Positions 48,601 to 59,214 of a stretch of DNA of 64,000 bases are shown here, one piece after another. The notes beneath the pieces were generated by a model. The model ran no database searches. It was not told the DNA's origin and worked only from the letters and a program-made list of their open reading frames with translations. The position numbers and the translations under genes were made by a program. The first letter of the stretch is position 1. The number at the start of each line of letters is the position of its first letter. Source of the stretch: Oegoconia quadripuncta (lineage: Eukaryota > Arthropoda > Insecta > Lepidoptera > Autostichidae); assembly GCA_949316235.1 (NCBI GenBank), contig OX438743.1:31713242-31777241 (forward strand). Reading direction: 5' to 3'.

Positions 48601-49320
48601 TTGTCATATATATGCTCTGTGGAACATAATAAATTTGTAATTCTTTCAGACTCTAAAAGCGCCTTGCAACACTTGGCTCGCTGTACCTCGAGCTGTCGAG
48701 GAACATCGATAGCCTATAATATATTGGAATCTATTTTAAAGCTGTGGAATGAAAATAAGACTGTGATTCTACAGTGGGTACCTGCTCATATTGGTCTGGT
48801 TGGCAATGAACGGGTAGACTTGATGGCGAAAGAAGCTACTACAAATGGTATCCCGGTTAGCTACTTACCTCATTTCTCAGATCTGATTCACCTGGCGAAA
48901 GAACAGAACACGAAATGTTGGCAAGAATACTTTGATGAAAGGTCACTGACGAGGGGAATCTGGTACAGGACGATTCAACCTACGCTGTATAGATTCCCCT
49001 GGTTTGAGGGTACGAATATGAGCAGGTCCCAAATTATTACTGCCCTTAGGCTTCGCTCCGGACACATTCCATTAAACAGTTTCAGCTTCCTCATGGCAAA
49101 GTCCACATCACCTAACTGCAATGAATGTGAAATTGTAGAAGACGTTTACCACATTATGATGGAGTGTGTCCGGAATGAACCCGAGAGGCAACAATTTTTC
49201 ATTAAAATTAACTATAATGGCGAAATGGGAATATGTAACAGTGTCTTAGCTGCCCCCACATCGGGAGCAGCTAGGACACTCTATAATTTAGTTGATGTAG
49301 GTATTAAGCGTAGAGGTTAA
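45610..49320 (+). CDS. I-type LINE ORF2: endonuclease, reverse transcriptase, RNase H
   Basis: 1236 codons, uninterrupted. Endonuclease (about 10-230): ILQWNAQSLRPK, CETWL, LGDLNGHH, GSDHR. Reverse transcriptase (about 430-720): IIVPIPKPGRD, SSLRPISMMSCFCKI, TGFRKAKSS, motif A FVDINNAYNNVD, motif B GLAQGDPISPLLF, motif C QYADDFVIY, then KYLGVWLD. RNase H (about 950-1090): YTDGSKDG, MNTELMALSEAL, ILSDSKSALQHL and VPAHIGLVGNERVD, which keeps the acidic catalytic residues. A C-terminal CNECEIVEDVYHIMMEC is the zinc-binding tail. All catalytic motifs are present. The protein nicks target DNA, copies the RNA there and can remove the RNA strand. Confidence 0.92.
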   Translation: MGKDKSKTIMLNILQWNAQSLRPKLISLENLLTQEKIHIAAVCETWLEPDSYLKIKNYFIYRNDRDDAYGGVALLVHRSIKSQRCDFPSSNPGIQAIHVKLYNCTDIENVIVAYCPPSVRTNSHDWDYLFSVVTDKAVILGDLNGHHTNWSRKTDHRGSQIHEALSNNQFVTLNDCSPTRIKLVNGILQQYSPDITLASLDIALRLNYNVLNETLGSDHRVIKVSAGIDVKYIPIKKRNFKKADWISYKSLLQELFDKCSRPDDPQKAYDKFIDLINLSAELHIPQTYQSQEPNSKFIPKPYWNMTLSKAVAERRLALSQFRRNPTPSNSDNLKDKIHLAQNLMRKAKSTSFQNFCSSVDNSTTVNELWRKMKWAKGYKIPQQYTNKDMATDLLHNLTPDFVSPADPNFTSDNPMLSSEISLAELKNNIPLKNTSPGCDEITYMMIKHLPENGKIYLLQLYNTSYKFGFVPKQWRDIIIVPIPKPGRDPCNLSSLRPISMMSCFCKIFHNILNKRLEWFCEKNNLFSSNTTGFRKAKSSLINLSTFVNQTLIGFTENKSTIACFVDINNAYNNVDITVLVAILDHLGVGVTLCRYLWNFLKLRKLKIQIDNFEIVRSTNVGLAQGDPISPLLFNIATRKICIGIDNVLKSQYADDFVIYTSRKNLSEGTNTLQTAMDTLHNLLSEVGLEMSATKTKVCVFKRGFNRESIQIYVNNRCLEVVDNIKYLGVWLDKSLRWSKHINELRDKVTKFLNILKILRGSGWGVHPTHIRRLYISLVRSRMDYASFLYDNSCQTHLRKVDRLQNQCMRLIGGFIRSTPIHVMENELSIPPLKARRCFLATKFWLKCKYMVEKDVMSALNILEKYCNKPYWHRKRTPLLIKIHQKFKDLPMQEHKTLEMFSLNRWVGSVDLSLCVKYNLDLVDKAKSDYNKCNLRQLCTHVITQNYRNFYKVYTDGSKDGCSSGAAFLDVQNDICCRFKIDSNISVMNTELMALSEALSYICSVEHNKFVILSDSKSALQHLARCTSSCRGTSIAYNILESILKLWNENKTVILQWVPAHIGLVGNERVDLMAKEATTNGIPVSYLPHFSDLIHLAKEQNTKCWQEYFDERSLTRGIWYRTIQPTLYRFPWFEGTNMSRSQIITALRLRSGHIPLNSFSFLMAKSTSPNCNECEIVEDVYHIMMECVRNEPERQQFFIKINYNGEMGICNSVLAAPTSGAARTLYNLVDVGIKRRG

Positions 49321-49408
49321 GTTATTCTGTATCACTATGAGGGTGACATCTTCTTTATTGAAGAAACCCTCCTTAAAATAAACAGAGAAAAAAAAAAAAA
49401 AAAAAAAA

Positions 49409-49418
49409 GTGACACTGC
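49409..49418. repeat. Target-site duplication, right copy
   Basis: GTGACACTGC immediately after the A21 tail. It is identical to 43903-43912. Confidence 0.9.
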
Positions 49419-49700
49419 AGGTCTCAATTGATACATTGCGCCAACGGCTCGTTTTTGTAAAACAAAGATTGTATTTATTTCCGCGGCATTTCCCCACAGC
49501 AAGATACCGTAAGACATCAGGCTCTGGAAATAACTAAAATATACTAATACTAAGTACCTATTTACGTCCGATATTTGTCTAATTTTTTTGACTGCATACG
49601 CTGCAGAGCTGTCGGTGGCATCATAGTTATTGATATATGGCTTCATAGGACAGATCGGAATAGGTAGATTGATATCCTTACAAGGTAAATTCAACTATTT
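49409..49700 (-). pseudogene. Older Jockey-like LINE, 5' part (right of nested insertion)
   Basis: Minus strand: AYAVKKIRQISDVNRYLVLV, YFSYFQSLMSYGILLWGNAA and TIFVLQKRAVGAMYQLRPAVSL. This is the post-catalytic region of a Jockey/CR1 reverse transcriptase (YGxxLWGN...FxLQKRAVRxI). It breaks at the target duplication and its downstream part continues at 43912 in the same frame. The 5' part of the element is missing. Confidence 0.85.
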
Positions 49701-50580
49701 TTCTCCTAAGATAAGTATGACAGTTAATCAAAAATTTTATGCGACTTACACATTGACGTAATTGCACTTCCAAGTAACCCAATATTAAAGTTTGAAAAAC
49801 TCTTATAACAATACGTATGCTATACGAGTGATTCTTACAAATAATAACTATTAATCAGTGCACGGCTAATAGTTGAGATACTGATAATATTTCCACAACG
49901 CTATGTCGGTACCTAACCAACTGCAGGGATAATTAGAGACGTACTAACTAATAAAGTTTTAAGTGGAGTCGAATCAGTGCAGTTTCTGCACCCGAAGCAT
50001 AACTACTTCAATAATTTTATGATCAATCAGACTCAAAGTTTTCTGACTGCGTATTGATTTAATAAGTCGAGATTTCGTCTGCATCGAATAATGAATAATA
50101 AATAAAGACATTTGTTTCCACACTACAGCGCTTTTTAAAATACCACCATCTATAGGTACCTTTTTTAATACCTACTTTAAAGCGATAATAATCTCGAGAG
50201 CAGCTGGAGCTTTATAAAACTATCATCTGCGTTTTTCAGTAAGTGGTGCTGGCAGAATAACCAGCGCTGTGGTATGGACCACTATCTGTGCTGCAGCATA
50301 TGCTGAGTCAGAGCCCTTTCAGTGCACAGTGAGTACAGCCCATAGCTGGGGAAATCTTGTATGGTATGCGTCAGTATATTAAGCTTTCATTTATTTATTT
50401 ATTCTATTTATTGATTACATAGGGTTTATTATTGTTGTTCTTCTATTTTGGTTGTATGTACTGTGCAATTCGTTGTTTTTAGAAAGAATTATAAGAAATG
50501 CTGAGACATGGGTTTCTTATTTCCATATAGTCAGTAAGCACCTTTTATTAATGTAAATAATACTTTTGGTAGTAACTCAC
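49701..50580 (-). other. TMEM151 intron 1, gene-proximal part
   Basis: No gene. The stretch 50250-50385 (ataaccagcgctgtggtatg ... tgctgagtca ... actgggg-like) shares words with 25010 and 28110, so it may be a diverged repeat. Confidence 0.4.
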
Positions 50581-50729
50581 GTGTTAAGGTCGATGAGCTC
50601 GCGGTCTATCTCGGCGGTGTTGCACCACGCCACGGATCCAAGGCATCCAGCGATCATCAGGGTCAGAAGGAAGCACTTCCAGTTCCCTTCGCGCCTCAAC
50701 ACCCCGCCGAGACTTTGTTGCCTTGGACG
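50581..50729 (-). CDS. TMEM151: TMEM151 exon 1 of this model: RPRQQSL...membrane segment 1
   Basis: The acceptor TTTTTCCGTAG precedes CGTCCAAGGCAACAAAGTCT, and the donor AC|GTGAGT is consensus. It encodes RPRQQSLGGVLRREGNWKCF, LLTLMIAGCLGSVAWCNTAE and IDRELIDLNT. Vertebrate TMEM151 proteins have RPxQQSL...REGxWKCLLL...GCxGxVAWC at the same place, so the exon is genuine. It enters in phase 0, which means the start codon lies in an earlier exon. An internal AG eight bases downstream could serve as an alternative acceptor. Confidence 0.88.
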
Positions 50730-50877
50730 CTACGGAAAAATAATCATTATTAAATGGCTATTGTAAGATAAAACTGCTATATAATAAAATCATACTTGGT
50801 AAACAACCAAGGTGGTAAGAGACCTAAAGAAGAGTCTAGACTGTGTGTGTATTCGAGAGCATTCATCAAAAATGAGT

Positions 50878-51126
50878 AACCGCCTCCGTGGCCCAATGTA
50901 AACAGCATTCAAATGTCCGCCTGGCTAGCTACCACCATCATATCTAAATCTGCCGCCAAGCAGCAATGTTAATAGCATTGTTGTTTTCCGGTTGTCAGAG
51001 ATAAGGTAGCCAGTCCCCCAAATGTGTTGGGGTTTCCGGGTCAGTACGCTTCCACCTTCGACCTCATCTTCACTTAGCATCAGGTGTGATTGAGGTCAAA
51101 TACCAATCCGTTGAGCATAAAAAAAA
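50878..51126 (+). mobile_element. SINE family 4, copy 2
   Basis: It starts AACCGCCTCCGTGGCCCAAT and carries the same body as 35104, but the B-box part of the head is deleted (the sequence jumps from 'aatgtaaacagca' to 'ttcaaatgtccgcc'). It ends in an A-rich tail. Confidence 0.75.
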
Positions 51127-51265
51127 ATTGACGAGCAATAAATTACCTTTAGCGAGCTAAACACTCAATTATGGGCAAGACTACTTGAGCTTTAATTTAC
51201 CTATAGTATAGGTAATAATAACAGTTGAGTGAGTGCAATATTGTATAGGTCCTACCAATACAATC

Positions 51266-51500
51266 GACGATCGATTGGTATAATATGTGACCTTGCCCTC
51301 GAAACCAGTGGTTGCGAGTTCGAATCCCGCTATTGAGGCATAATATGTTTGTATGATGAACATGTGTACCCGAGTTATATTTCCCTAATCCCAATAAAAT
51401 TATTCATCATCTGGTATCCATAATGCAAACTTAGTTGCTTAGTGTGGAACTAGATGGCGCTGTGTGTATGCCCAAAGATATTTATTTTGTATTTTGCTAT
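51266..51500 (+). mobile_element. SINE family 2 copy
   Basis: Head GATCGATTGGTATAATATGT and GGTTGCGAGTTCGAATCCCG, then 'atgatgaacatgtgtacccg', 'atctggtatccataatgc' and 'gatggcgctgtgtgta'. Confidence 0.7.
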
Positions 51501-52360
51501 GCAGAACAGTACAATTTACGGTCTTGTCACTGAAAACACGCCGCTTAAACCGAATGTGTCCGGTATAAATTAATAATTCATGTTATGTTTCAGCGACACA
51601 TAAAACTAAAGAAAAAAAAGGCAATTGTGATAAGCGATGAAAGGTCCTATAGCTGTTGCAGGCACATCCTCTTAATTTAATTCACATCATTGTAAATGCA
51701 TTTATAATTTTTAGAAAATCCCTGAGATACTATGATTATGGTATGACTTGCAACCTAAATATCTGCGAATCTCCATAACAAATTTCACCATACATGATTA
51801 GAGCTTATGTCATAAACACCAGCTTGCCAAAATACCGTTTATAATTCGGTTCACCAGTTTTGGTGTTACAATAAATACCACAGAGAGGCAGAGACACAGA
51901 CAGATATAGGCTTCAAAAACTTATAACATCCCTTTTTAGGTCGTTTAAAAATATCGTAGAATAGGCAGTAGCGTAGGTATCTACTTAGGAATAGGGGTTA
52001 TAGAAATCACCGACTGTCAACGCTCATGACGACGCAAACACTGAAAGTTCCATCCACGTAAAAAATGTTGCATTCAATCGCTATAAATTTCCCGTTTATC
52101 ATGCTTGCGTTTGTTAGTAGTAGCGACCTTGAAGTAAGGATAAGGGCATAAATGTCTCATGGATAGACGTATTGGGTTATCGTAATTTACTTCTAGGGCG
52201 CTTACGTGATACCAAATTTAGCGACCGAACGCATGCGACCTAAAAGGCAAATTTATGGCGATATAGAAAGCAATTGTTTTTAAATGATGCGTCTGCTGTA
52301 CTCCATTTACTATATGTGATTTCTTATTTGACTTACTCGTTACCCGTCACCACAGTATTT
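51501..52360. other. Unannotated sequence upstream of the TMEM151 exons
   Basis: No gene or repeat recognised. Confidence 0.4.
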
Positions 52361-52950
52361 ACCCGACTGCCCAAGTAAGGAGGGTAATGTTTTTCGATTG
52401 TATGTATGTATGTCCGTTCCTTTGGCGCATCATGTACGTTAAACGGCTTGACCGATTTCGAAGTGCATGGTTTCTTTAGACTCGTCTTGGTACCCGGAGT
52501 GTCATAGGATTGGTACATTTTATGGTAAAAATCTAACATGGCGTCCGCAAATACAAAATACGCTGTCGGGTTGTTTGGTTTTTAAACACTTAAATCGTTA
52601 TTTAATACACTTGTTCAAAGCGATTATTAGCAAAAAGCGCTACACGCTTTTCGCGTTCGGTATAACAATGCCTTTAGGGCGCTGTTGGTGCTATCGCGGT
52701 CTTGCAATGCATCCGGCTTGTTCACGGATGCGCACGTTGACGGCTTTTCACTATGCTTCGCGGATAGCACCAACAGAGTCTTGGTCATGATTGCCAGCAA
52801 ACTTGACAGTCACTTTCTTAAGAACTGGCCGGGGGGTGCATGTCAGTATTTGATTTGTAGTTATGTATATAATATAAAATGTCTAAGTCTGTTACTAACA
52901 ATAAATATAGATTATAATGATGTGAAATAAAGGATGTACTATTTATTATG
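52361..52950 (+). repeat. Interspersed repeat family A, longest copy
   Basis: It begins ACCCGACTGCCCAAGTAAGG and contains the same ordered blocks as 2033, then continues for about 350 bp not present in the other copies. The extension holds an inverted pair, CTGTTGGTGCTATCGCG (52682) and CGCGGATAGCACCAACAG (to 52776). It ends near 'gtgaaataaaggatg'. The right boundary is approximate and I see no coding capacity. Confidence 0.6.
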
Positions 52951-54027
52951 AGAATTGAAAATAAATGAACGTAAGTGGAACCGCCATAGAATTACAATTT
53001 TATTATTAATTTAAGCTTTTCGGTTATATCTATTCTTAGACGTAAATTGGATTGAATTTGACCTCATTCTAGCTATTTCCGTTAATTTGAAGGATTGTAA
53101 TTTGGTAACGACTGCTTTATACTCTCATGTCTTACTTACCTACTGTTTTATTTCAGCTCCGATTGCACGGCATAAATAATTAATCCTTTTATTTCATTAT
53201 TATTTGTTGAATAGAGAAAAGTCATGATCTTAGGGAGCTTATAGATACATTTACAATTTATTCTAGTAACTAAATCATTAGAAGTCAATTAGCGCTTACC
53301 ACAAGTACCTACATTTCACATCATTATTTATGTAGAAGTTGAGTAGCGATCAGCCCCGGGTTCGCACGAGTGCAATTACTTTCTATGAATATAATATGAA
53401 CGTATTGTAGGGGCTATTATAACATCTTCAGGAAGAAATTCACTACTGGTAGTGAAAACCGCATCAAAACCGTTGCGTACTTTGGAACAAAGCACAAAAT
53501 AGACGTAGATTGCGACTTTGGATATCATTTAGAGACTAGAGATCGATAACCCCGCGGCCGTCTATTAGATACCAACCGGTTGTGTATAATAAAATAAAAA
53601 AAGATACCGTAACTTGGTATAAATACTTAATAAGTCTCTTAAGTAGTACGGCAGTAGATTGTAATAAAGGATATTCTTACGAGGATTTTTTGATTTCTTC
53701 TGTATTCTGTATCTTCACTGGACGGAACAAACCCTCTTAACCCCCGACGTAAAATGACGATTCAATTTCTCAAGTCTAAAGCTTCAACCATAGAAAAGTA
53801 TATAATATGTGCGGTTAGCTATATGTATATCAAAAACAAATTAAATTGTCTCCTTTCTGTGGTTTCTGTGGAAGAGATCTCATATAGAGATAAGCTCTCT
53901 TTTGTATATTTTTAATATTGTCCTGGATTCTTTGTGTTTAATGTGTATGCTTCTATGCAATAAAGTGTTGAATAATTAGTAAAATAGCGTCATAAATATT
54001 AGTCAAGTCAGGTGTAAATACAAGATA
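52951..54027. other. Unannotated intergenic sequence
   Basis: AT-rich, with no supportable feature. Confidence 0.4.
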
Positions 54028-54450
54028 AAAAAATAAACTTGCTGTCCATAGCAGTCACTTACACAAAGGCACTAAGTCATTCAAGGGACAATGTATAGCT
54101 TTTATAATAAGGTTTCGATAGACATTCAAAATTTGCCTTTAAATAAATTTAAGACAACCATTAAACGGAAACTATGTAAAGACTATTATAAAATTTCTGA
54201 CTATCTGGATGATAAGAACCGCTCGGCAATATCCAGTATGCTTTATTCTTACTTTTCTAAGTCGAACCATAAATTGTATGAAATAATTGTATTTGTATTG
54301 ACTTATTTAAAAACAGCAACCCATGAGTATCTCGCTCGATCTTCTCTGGGGAGACTGCCTAGTGAATGAGTGATAACTGTATGTCATGACGATTTCAAAT
54401 CTTATTCTTATAACTAACCAAATAAAACATTTTTGATTTGATTTGATTAG
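54028..54450 (+). pseudogene. Jockey-like LINE ORF2 C-terminal relic with 3' tail
   Basis: VYSFYNKVSIDIQNLPLNKF, KTTIKRKLCKDYYKISDYLD and DKNRSA, followed by a short 3' UTR and an ATTTTTGATTTGATTTGATT tail at 54428-54447. It is the plus-strand counterpart of the relics at 40080 and 43340 and shows the complete 3' end of this family. It is heavily 5'-truncated. Confidence 0.75.
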
Positions 54451-55064
54451 TCAAAAGACCGACACACTGCGAGTTAGTTCTACTTGATTAAGTACTTCAA
54501 TACAGCAACGCAATTCCCAATTGCTTTTATCATAGCAGAAGTCTATTAAACAAGCTTGGTCGTGCCCGTCCTAAAAAGGTTACAATTTCTTTTTTTTATG
54601 AATTTCAATAAATATTTTATCAGGCGTTTCATCTGTCATCTGGTAATATTGTGGAGTTGAATAGCTTTCACGAAACCCACTGAAAAAAGGTGTGTTTGCC
54701 CAGCGTGGGTACATTCGGACAACCCCGGGCAAATCCAATTGTAAAGATTCGGTCCCGCTATTTACATTGAGCTGCCTAAAAATTTGTCCCGGGAATTCTT
54801 TTGGGTTGGCATCAAATATATTTTATGCTAGATATTTACATAAAACTAAATGTTAAAGTGAATTTTTATTCGGGAAATAATAAACAATTGACTCTAATAT
54901 TAGCTTTTGATCACAGAAGGTTAAGGTACTCGTAAAAACGTTTGTAAATCAGGCGCGGTATAGGTAGGCACAGCCTTCTTCACACGTATGAGTTAGAAGG
55001 TTTTTCGTTATAAAGCTTTTATTATTAATTCGGTACGATTATCAAATTAGTATATGGAGTTTAC
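54451..55064. other. Unannotated intergenic sequence
   Basis: Nothing recognised. Confidence 0.4.
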
Positions 55065-55250
55065 GCTATGTGGTTTCAGCACTCAAATAGAATAGAACCA
55101 AGGCGACTAAGGGATTTTCCACCAAAAAACATCTATAGTTTTGCACGTTTCAACGGCGATGGGCATACCCTCTATCAAGTGTGCATTTCTGTATATTTCA
55201 TATAAGGGTGATCTGTGGATGTTGTTTTAATCATTCAAACACCGAAACAT
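55065..55250 (+). repeat. Interspersed repeat family B, copy 2
   Basis: It shares the same ordered blocks as 3475-3690, including TTGCACGTTTCAACGGCGAT. Directly after it, 55250-55470 is GC-richer and holds an open minus-strand frame that I do not recognise. Confidence 0.6.
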
Positions 55251-55664
55251 TATTGTTTGGGAGACCTCTGACCACCCCATTTGAGATAAAGGTCGTTTAT
55301 CGTTCTGCTAAATTCGGTCCCACTGCTAAGGCTAAGTGCTAGGGAGGAGACTGGCAGCGCGGTAGCTCCGGCGCCTTTAAATCTGCGTGTAGCGGCGGGA
55401 TGTATTTCCATCACTAAATTGATCTCGTGGCATAGTAGGAAGAAAAAATGTGGCACGCTTGGTCTCATATAATTTAACGCAATGTTGTCTAGTCCAATAT
55501 ATGTCTATGAAAAGGTAAATGCCTGAAACGAAGTTATGTATGATTAAATTTTAAACCTTTGTAAACCTTTGTATTTAACGCAGGTATCGAGTACCAATTA
55601 GGCTTATGTAGAACAAACTGTCTGCACAAGAATTAAAGATATGCTAAGAATTAAAGAAATAATG

Positions 55665-55855
55665 GACTGCTAAGGTATGGAACTCACTGCCCGCGTCGGT
55701 TTTTCCCGACACTTACAACCTTGGGATCTTCAAGTCTAGAGTGAATAGGCATTTACTGGGTGCGCGTGATACATCTTCGGCTACATCGTCACTTTCCATC
55801 AGGTGAGATTGTAGTCAAATGCGAAACCAGTTTTTAATAAAAATAAAAAAAAAAG
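55665..55855 (+). pseudogene. LINE ORF2 C-terminal relic
   Basis: The plus strand reads LWNSLPARVFPDTYNLGIFK then SRVNRHLLGARDTSSATSS, with a stop and an A-rich tail. The pattern LWNxLPAxVFPxxYxLxxFKxRVN is the usual end of an insect non-LTR reverse transcriptase. A tail-only copy. Confidence 0.65.
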
Positions 55856-57149
55856 ATATATTTCTCTCTTCAGAAATTCAAAGTTTGAACTTGAACTATG
55901 ACTGCAATTGTGAACCTGACTGTACCAAATTGCTTATTCGCTTTGAAGATCCCTAAGATTTTAAAATGAACTATTTTGCGCATATCCTTCACAATATTGT
56001 ACTTTACTAATCATCTCAGGTAGAGTAGAAGCATTTAGTGCTTCTGACACATTTGCATAATATCATTACGGAATTGAAATGACCATTAAAAAATTAAAAA
56101 TGAACATTGTTAGCAATTATTCAAGAATTAATAGAGGTTTTAGAAATAAGCCCTTGGAATTCGACGTCAGTGGAAATTGTTTGACTTAACCGCACCTAAC
56201 TGGCGGTTCGGTGGTATTTGCCACCCACAGATAATCAATCAATTGGTTAAATGACCCAATTAAACCGGGATACTTTCTTCGTTGTTCTTTGGATTTGTTG
56301 TACCTCTAATAAGACATTATTAATTCTAGCAAATCTTTAACATTGGACATTTATTTAATCAATTATTAATAAATTAAAATTATTTAATGTAATATTAATT
56401 ACATAATTAATCAGAAATTAAATTATTAAAGTTTGAGAATATTTGCAAACAGTGGTAGAATTTGTGGAGACAATATTTTAAGAACTTCATGTACTAAATT
56501 CCGTAGCAAACAAACATTTCATTTCATGTCATTTCAAGATTGTACTGATCAAGCTGGAGGTTAAGCGGCGCATCCAATAAAATGTATATGATAAAACATA
56601 CATACGCCTGTTTCCCGTATGCGTACGTGTATAGGCGTATGCGAAATCTACAATTTCACCTTTGTGAATTTGTAGCTTTCACGTACGCATTCAACCTATG
56701 AAAGTACAATAATCGCACCCTAGGACCGTCTGGAGTCCCGTACAAAGAATATATTTGTCTAATGAAAGATTTTGTATTGAAATTACTCTGAAAACTCTCA
56801 TCATCTTATTAAGCCAATAAAAAATTTAGGGAATTTATAAAAATGTTAATTCTTTCTGGGTGTATCAAATAAAAGTTAGGAGACGGCGTTCTTAGAAAAT
56901 AATATAAAAAGTTACTAACACGATACAATAGCGAGAAAGTATTTACTTTACGCTTTCATCTAAGAAATGAAATTATGTTATCAATAATTTTTACTTGAAT
57001 TTCAGTTACATAGGTACCTAAAACAAAGCACGTATAGAAATCTATATACCCATCACCAAAAAAAAATATTTGCAATTGAAAAATGACCTCCAAATGCTGC
57101 CTTACGGTATGGTGCCCATAAGTTAATAGACTACCTGCCCTTTAGTCAC
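55856..57149. other. Intergenic sequence with one hairpin
   Basis: Mostly unrecognised. At 56635-56688 GCGTATGCGAAATCTACAAT pairs imperfectly (about 21 of 25) with TTGTAGCTTTCACGTACGC, and the preceding 'cgcctgtttcccgta' resembles a common moth repeat. It is probably a MITE relic. Confidence 0.4.
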
Positions 57150-57400
57150 CAGCTTTTTCTAATAAACGTGCCGAGAGGTTTTTAACCCATCCGATGCACT
57201 TCTTGACTCCACGGGCTCACGGTCTACGATAAAAGGCGCGATACAACAACGCGAATTTCAACGTGCAATTTGCACATTTGCGCCGCTTGTGGCCCTCTAT
57301 CAGCCAGCACTCACCGAAGCCGCATGGACGGAGCTAACGTGTCTACACACGCAGGCGCGAGGGCTGTTACGAAAGCACCACGTGTGATTTATATATTAAA
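57150..57400 (-). promoter_or_regulatory. GC-rich patch; weak candidate first exon or promoter of TMEM151
   Basis: This stretch is clearly richer in GC and CpG than its AT-rich surroundings. On the minus strand it contains ATG at 57325-57323 followed by CGGCTTCG and a full-consensus donor GTGAGTGC at 57314. Splicing that ATG to 50729 is out of frame. Splicing to an AG eight bases further in (50721) is in frame and would give MRLRQQSLGGVLRREG. No TATA or initiator evidence was established. Confidence 0.25.
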
Positions 57401-58611
57401 AGACAAAGCATAATTATTTTACAAGGAAGTATATCAGTATACTCAAATGGATTGGTTTTTGTAAACTCTCAAGAGGTTATGCAGTTTTATATGAGCCAAG
57501 TTCTGTTTCATGATTAGTCAAGGTCTAGACTACCTAGTTCACAGTCAATAACAACATTTACATAAGTAAAAAGAAGAAGGAAACAAGGGGGAAACATTGT
57601 CTGGTTGTCAGGTTGAGAAAGGATGTCTAGTAAAAGTAGTGATACGACTGGTTGCTCAATTTTGAAGTTATTTTTATCAGGTGTATTCTTAAATTTTTGT
57701 GCAATAAAGTGTAGTTGATTGATTGAAACATTTACAACCTGAGCCGATCACCAAAGAGAAAGGTGAATGACATACGGCGGCAAGATCGTAATTCGCGACG
57801 TTACTGCATGGAAGACATATAATAAAATTATCTTAGCAAATCTGCAAAATATTATATCTCGTATCTATTATACCTGACACACAAATATGTTTGACAAAAA
57901 CTAAATTTCTTACTTATCTCATCATTATTACAGCCTTTCGAATATCCGTCTTCCATACAGTACCGACTGTCCCGAGTTACCCGCTTGCCGCCTATTTTAC
58001 ATTTTTAAATTTAATTTTCCCATATGTGTTTGGCATACACAACGCGTGATCATACCAGCACCCATATAACCCAATGTGTACAGGTCATCTCCATTTACGG
58101 CGTTCTTCGTGGTCTGCATATCCATGATTCACTGATTCTATTTCCATTTACGTTGTAGGTTGCGAGTTACTTTCATTCAAGACACCCCGCTAAAGCCTCA
58201 AACAGAAAAATTGTAAAAAAATTTTTTGCTCACTTCGCTATTTTCATGAAATGCCAAATTTTAATAGGATTAAAGTTGAGATAGATGTCTCGTTATATGT
58301 TTCGCGAGTTAAGAAGTAGCTGGCAACTAACTTAGCTAACAATTGAAGAGAAATGCTTTATTTGGCTACATTGTAAACGACACAAACAAGAGATTGATGA
58401 CACAAACAGGAATATATTCCTGTTTTCTCCTTATAAGGAGAAAAAAATCTTTGCACCCTGAACCAAAAAGGTCTTCTGTACGAGTTGAAACATATGTATT
58501 ATGTACTCCAACGCTTATTTTCATTGCAGACTCTAATGGTTTCACGGAGGCAAGACTACAAACAATAACAAATGTATATGAGTAAATAATCTCTTTACAA
58601 AATATTATCCA
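57401..58611. other. Unannotated intergenic sequence
   Basis: No supportable feature. The 80-codon plus-strand frame at 58343-58585 has no motif. Confidence 0.4.
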
Positions 58612-58837
58612 CTAGCTTTCCGCCCGCGGTTTCGCCTGCGTGGTATAACTTTATCGCGGAAATTTGTTTATCCCGCGGGGACTACTCACTTTATCGGGAT
58701 AAAAAAATATCATATATCCAGGTTATATTCTACCTATATACCAAATTTCATTCAAATTATTTCATCCGTTTCGCTGTGATTGAGCAACAAACAAATAAAC
58801 AAACAAACATCCAATCGCATTTATAATATTTGTTAGA
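58612..58837 (-). mobile_element. Short non-autonomous Helitron, 226 bp
   Basis: The minus strand starts TCTAACAAATATTATAAATG at 58837 with A before it. It ends with the hairpin region GCGAAACCGCGGGCGGAAAG and CTAG at 58612-58615, followed by T. The ends and the A|T target are intact. It is the reference for the interrupted relic at 35993. Confidence 0.88.
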
Positions 58838-59214
58838 TGTCCTCTGGGTCATTTATTTACGTTTTATTGATATTTCCGTCTGATGCCTAATGTGGTGATC
58901 AATCAACCTCGCGTATAGCAAACACTATTGCCAAAGAATACCTACTAACTGTAACTTAATATGCAACAGTTCATGTTAAGTTTCGTTCTTTCATAGTCAA
59001 GTATTGAGAGTGTTCTCTGACCTATTTCTGTGGTTTTGTTATCATTTCTTTTATATTTTATCTTTTATATTCTAACCTATTTTTTATGCTTGACTTCACG
59101 TTATTTTTCGACATGTTTGAACAAATCACATTTTTAACCTACTTTGTAATACCAACCAATTATCGCTCATCATGAGCATTGCCTGCCTCTGTCCACAAAC
59201 ATTTTATCATCATC
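58838..59214. other. Unannotated intergenic sequence
   Basis: Nothing recognised. Confidence 0.4.

Larger units (their letters stand above)
43913..49408 (+). mobile_element. Intact I-type LINE with RNase H, nested in an older LINE
   Basis: It has a GC-rich 5' UTR (43913-44090), ORF1 (44091-45617), an overlapping ORF2 (45610-49320), a short 3' UTR and A21 (49388-49408), bounded by a 10-12 bp target duplication. Both ORFs are open over their full length, so this copy looks recent and possibly active. It lies in TMEM151 intron 1, antisense to the gene. Gag-like zinc knuckles with an RNase-H-bearing ORF2 place it in the I-type/RNase-H group of non-LTR elements; the exact clade (I, Loa, R1-like) needs a phylogeny. 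Confidence 0.92.

Noticed and set aside
30114..49408. Possibility of LTR retrotransposons or viral integrations among the reverse transcriptases
   Set aside because: There are no long terminal repeats, protease, integrase or envelope. Both elements have the endonuclease-RT layout and 3' tails of LINEs.
50566..50766. 66-codon plus-strand frame
   Set aside because: Antisense shadow of the TMEM151 exon at 50581-50729.
55250..55468. 72-codon minus-strand frame in GC-richer DNA
   Set aside because: I could not match it to TMEM151 exon 1 or any family, and no suitable splice site was found. It may belong to an unidentified repeat.
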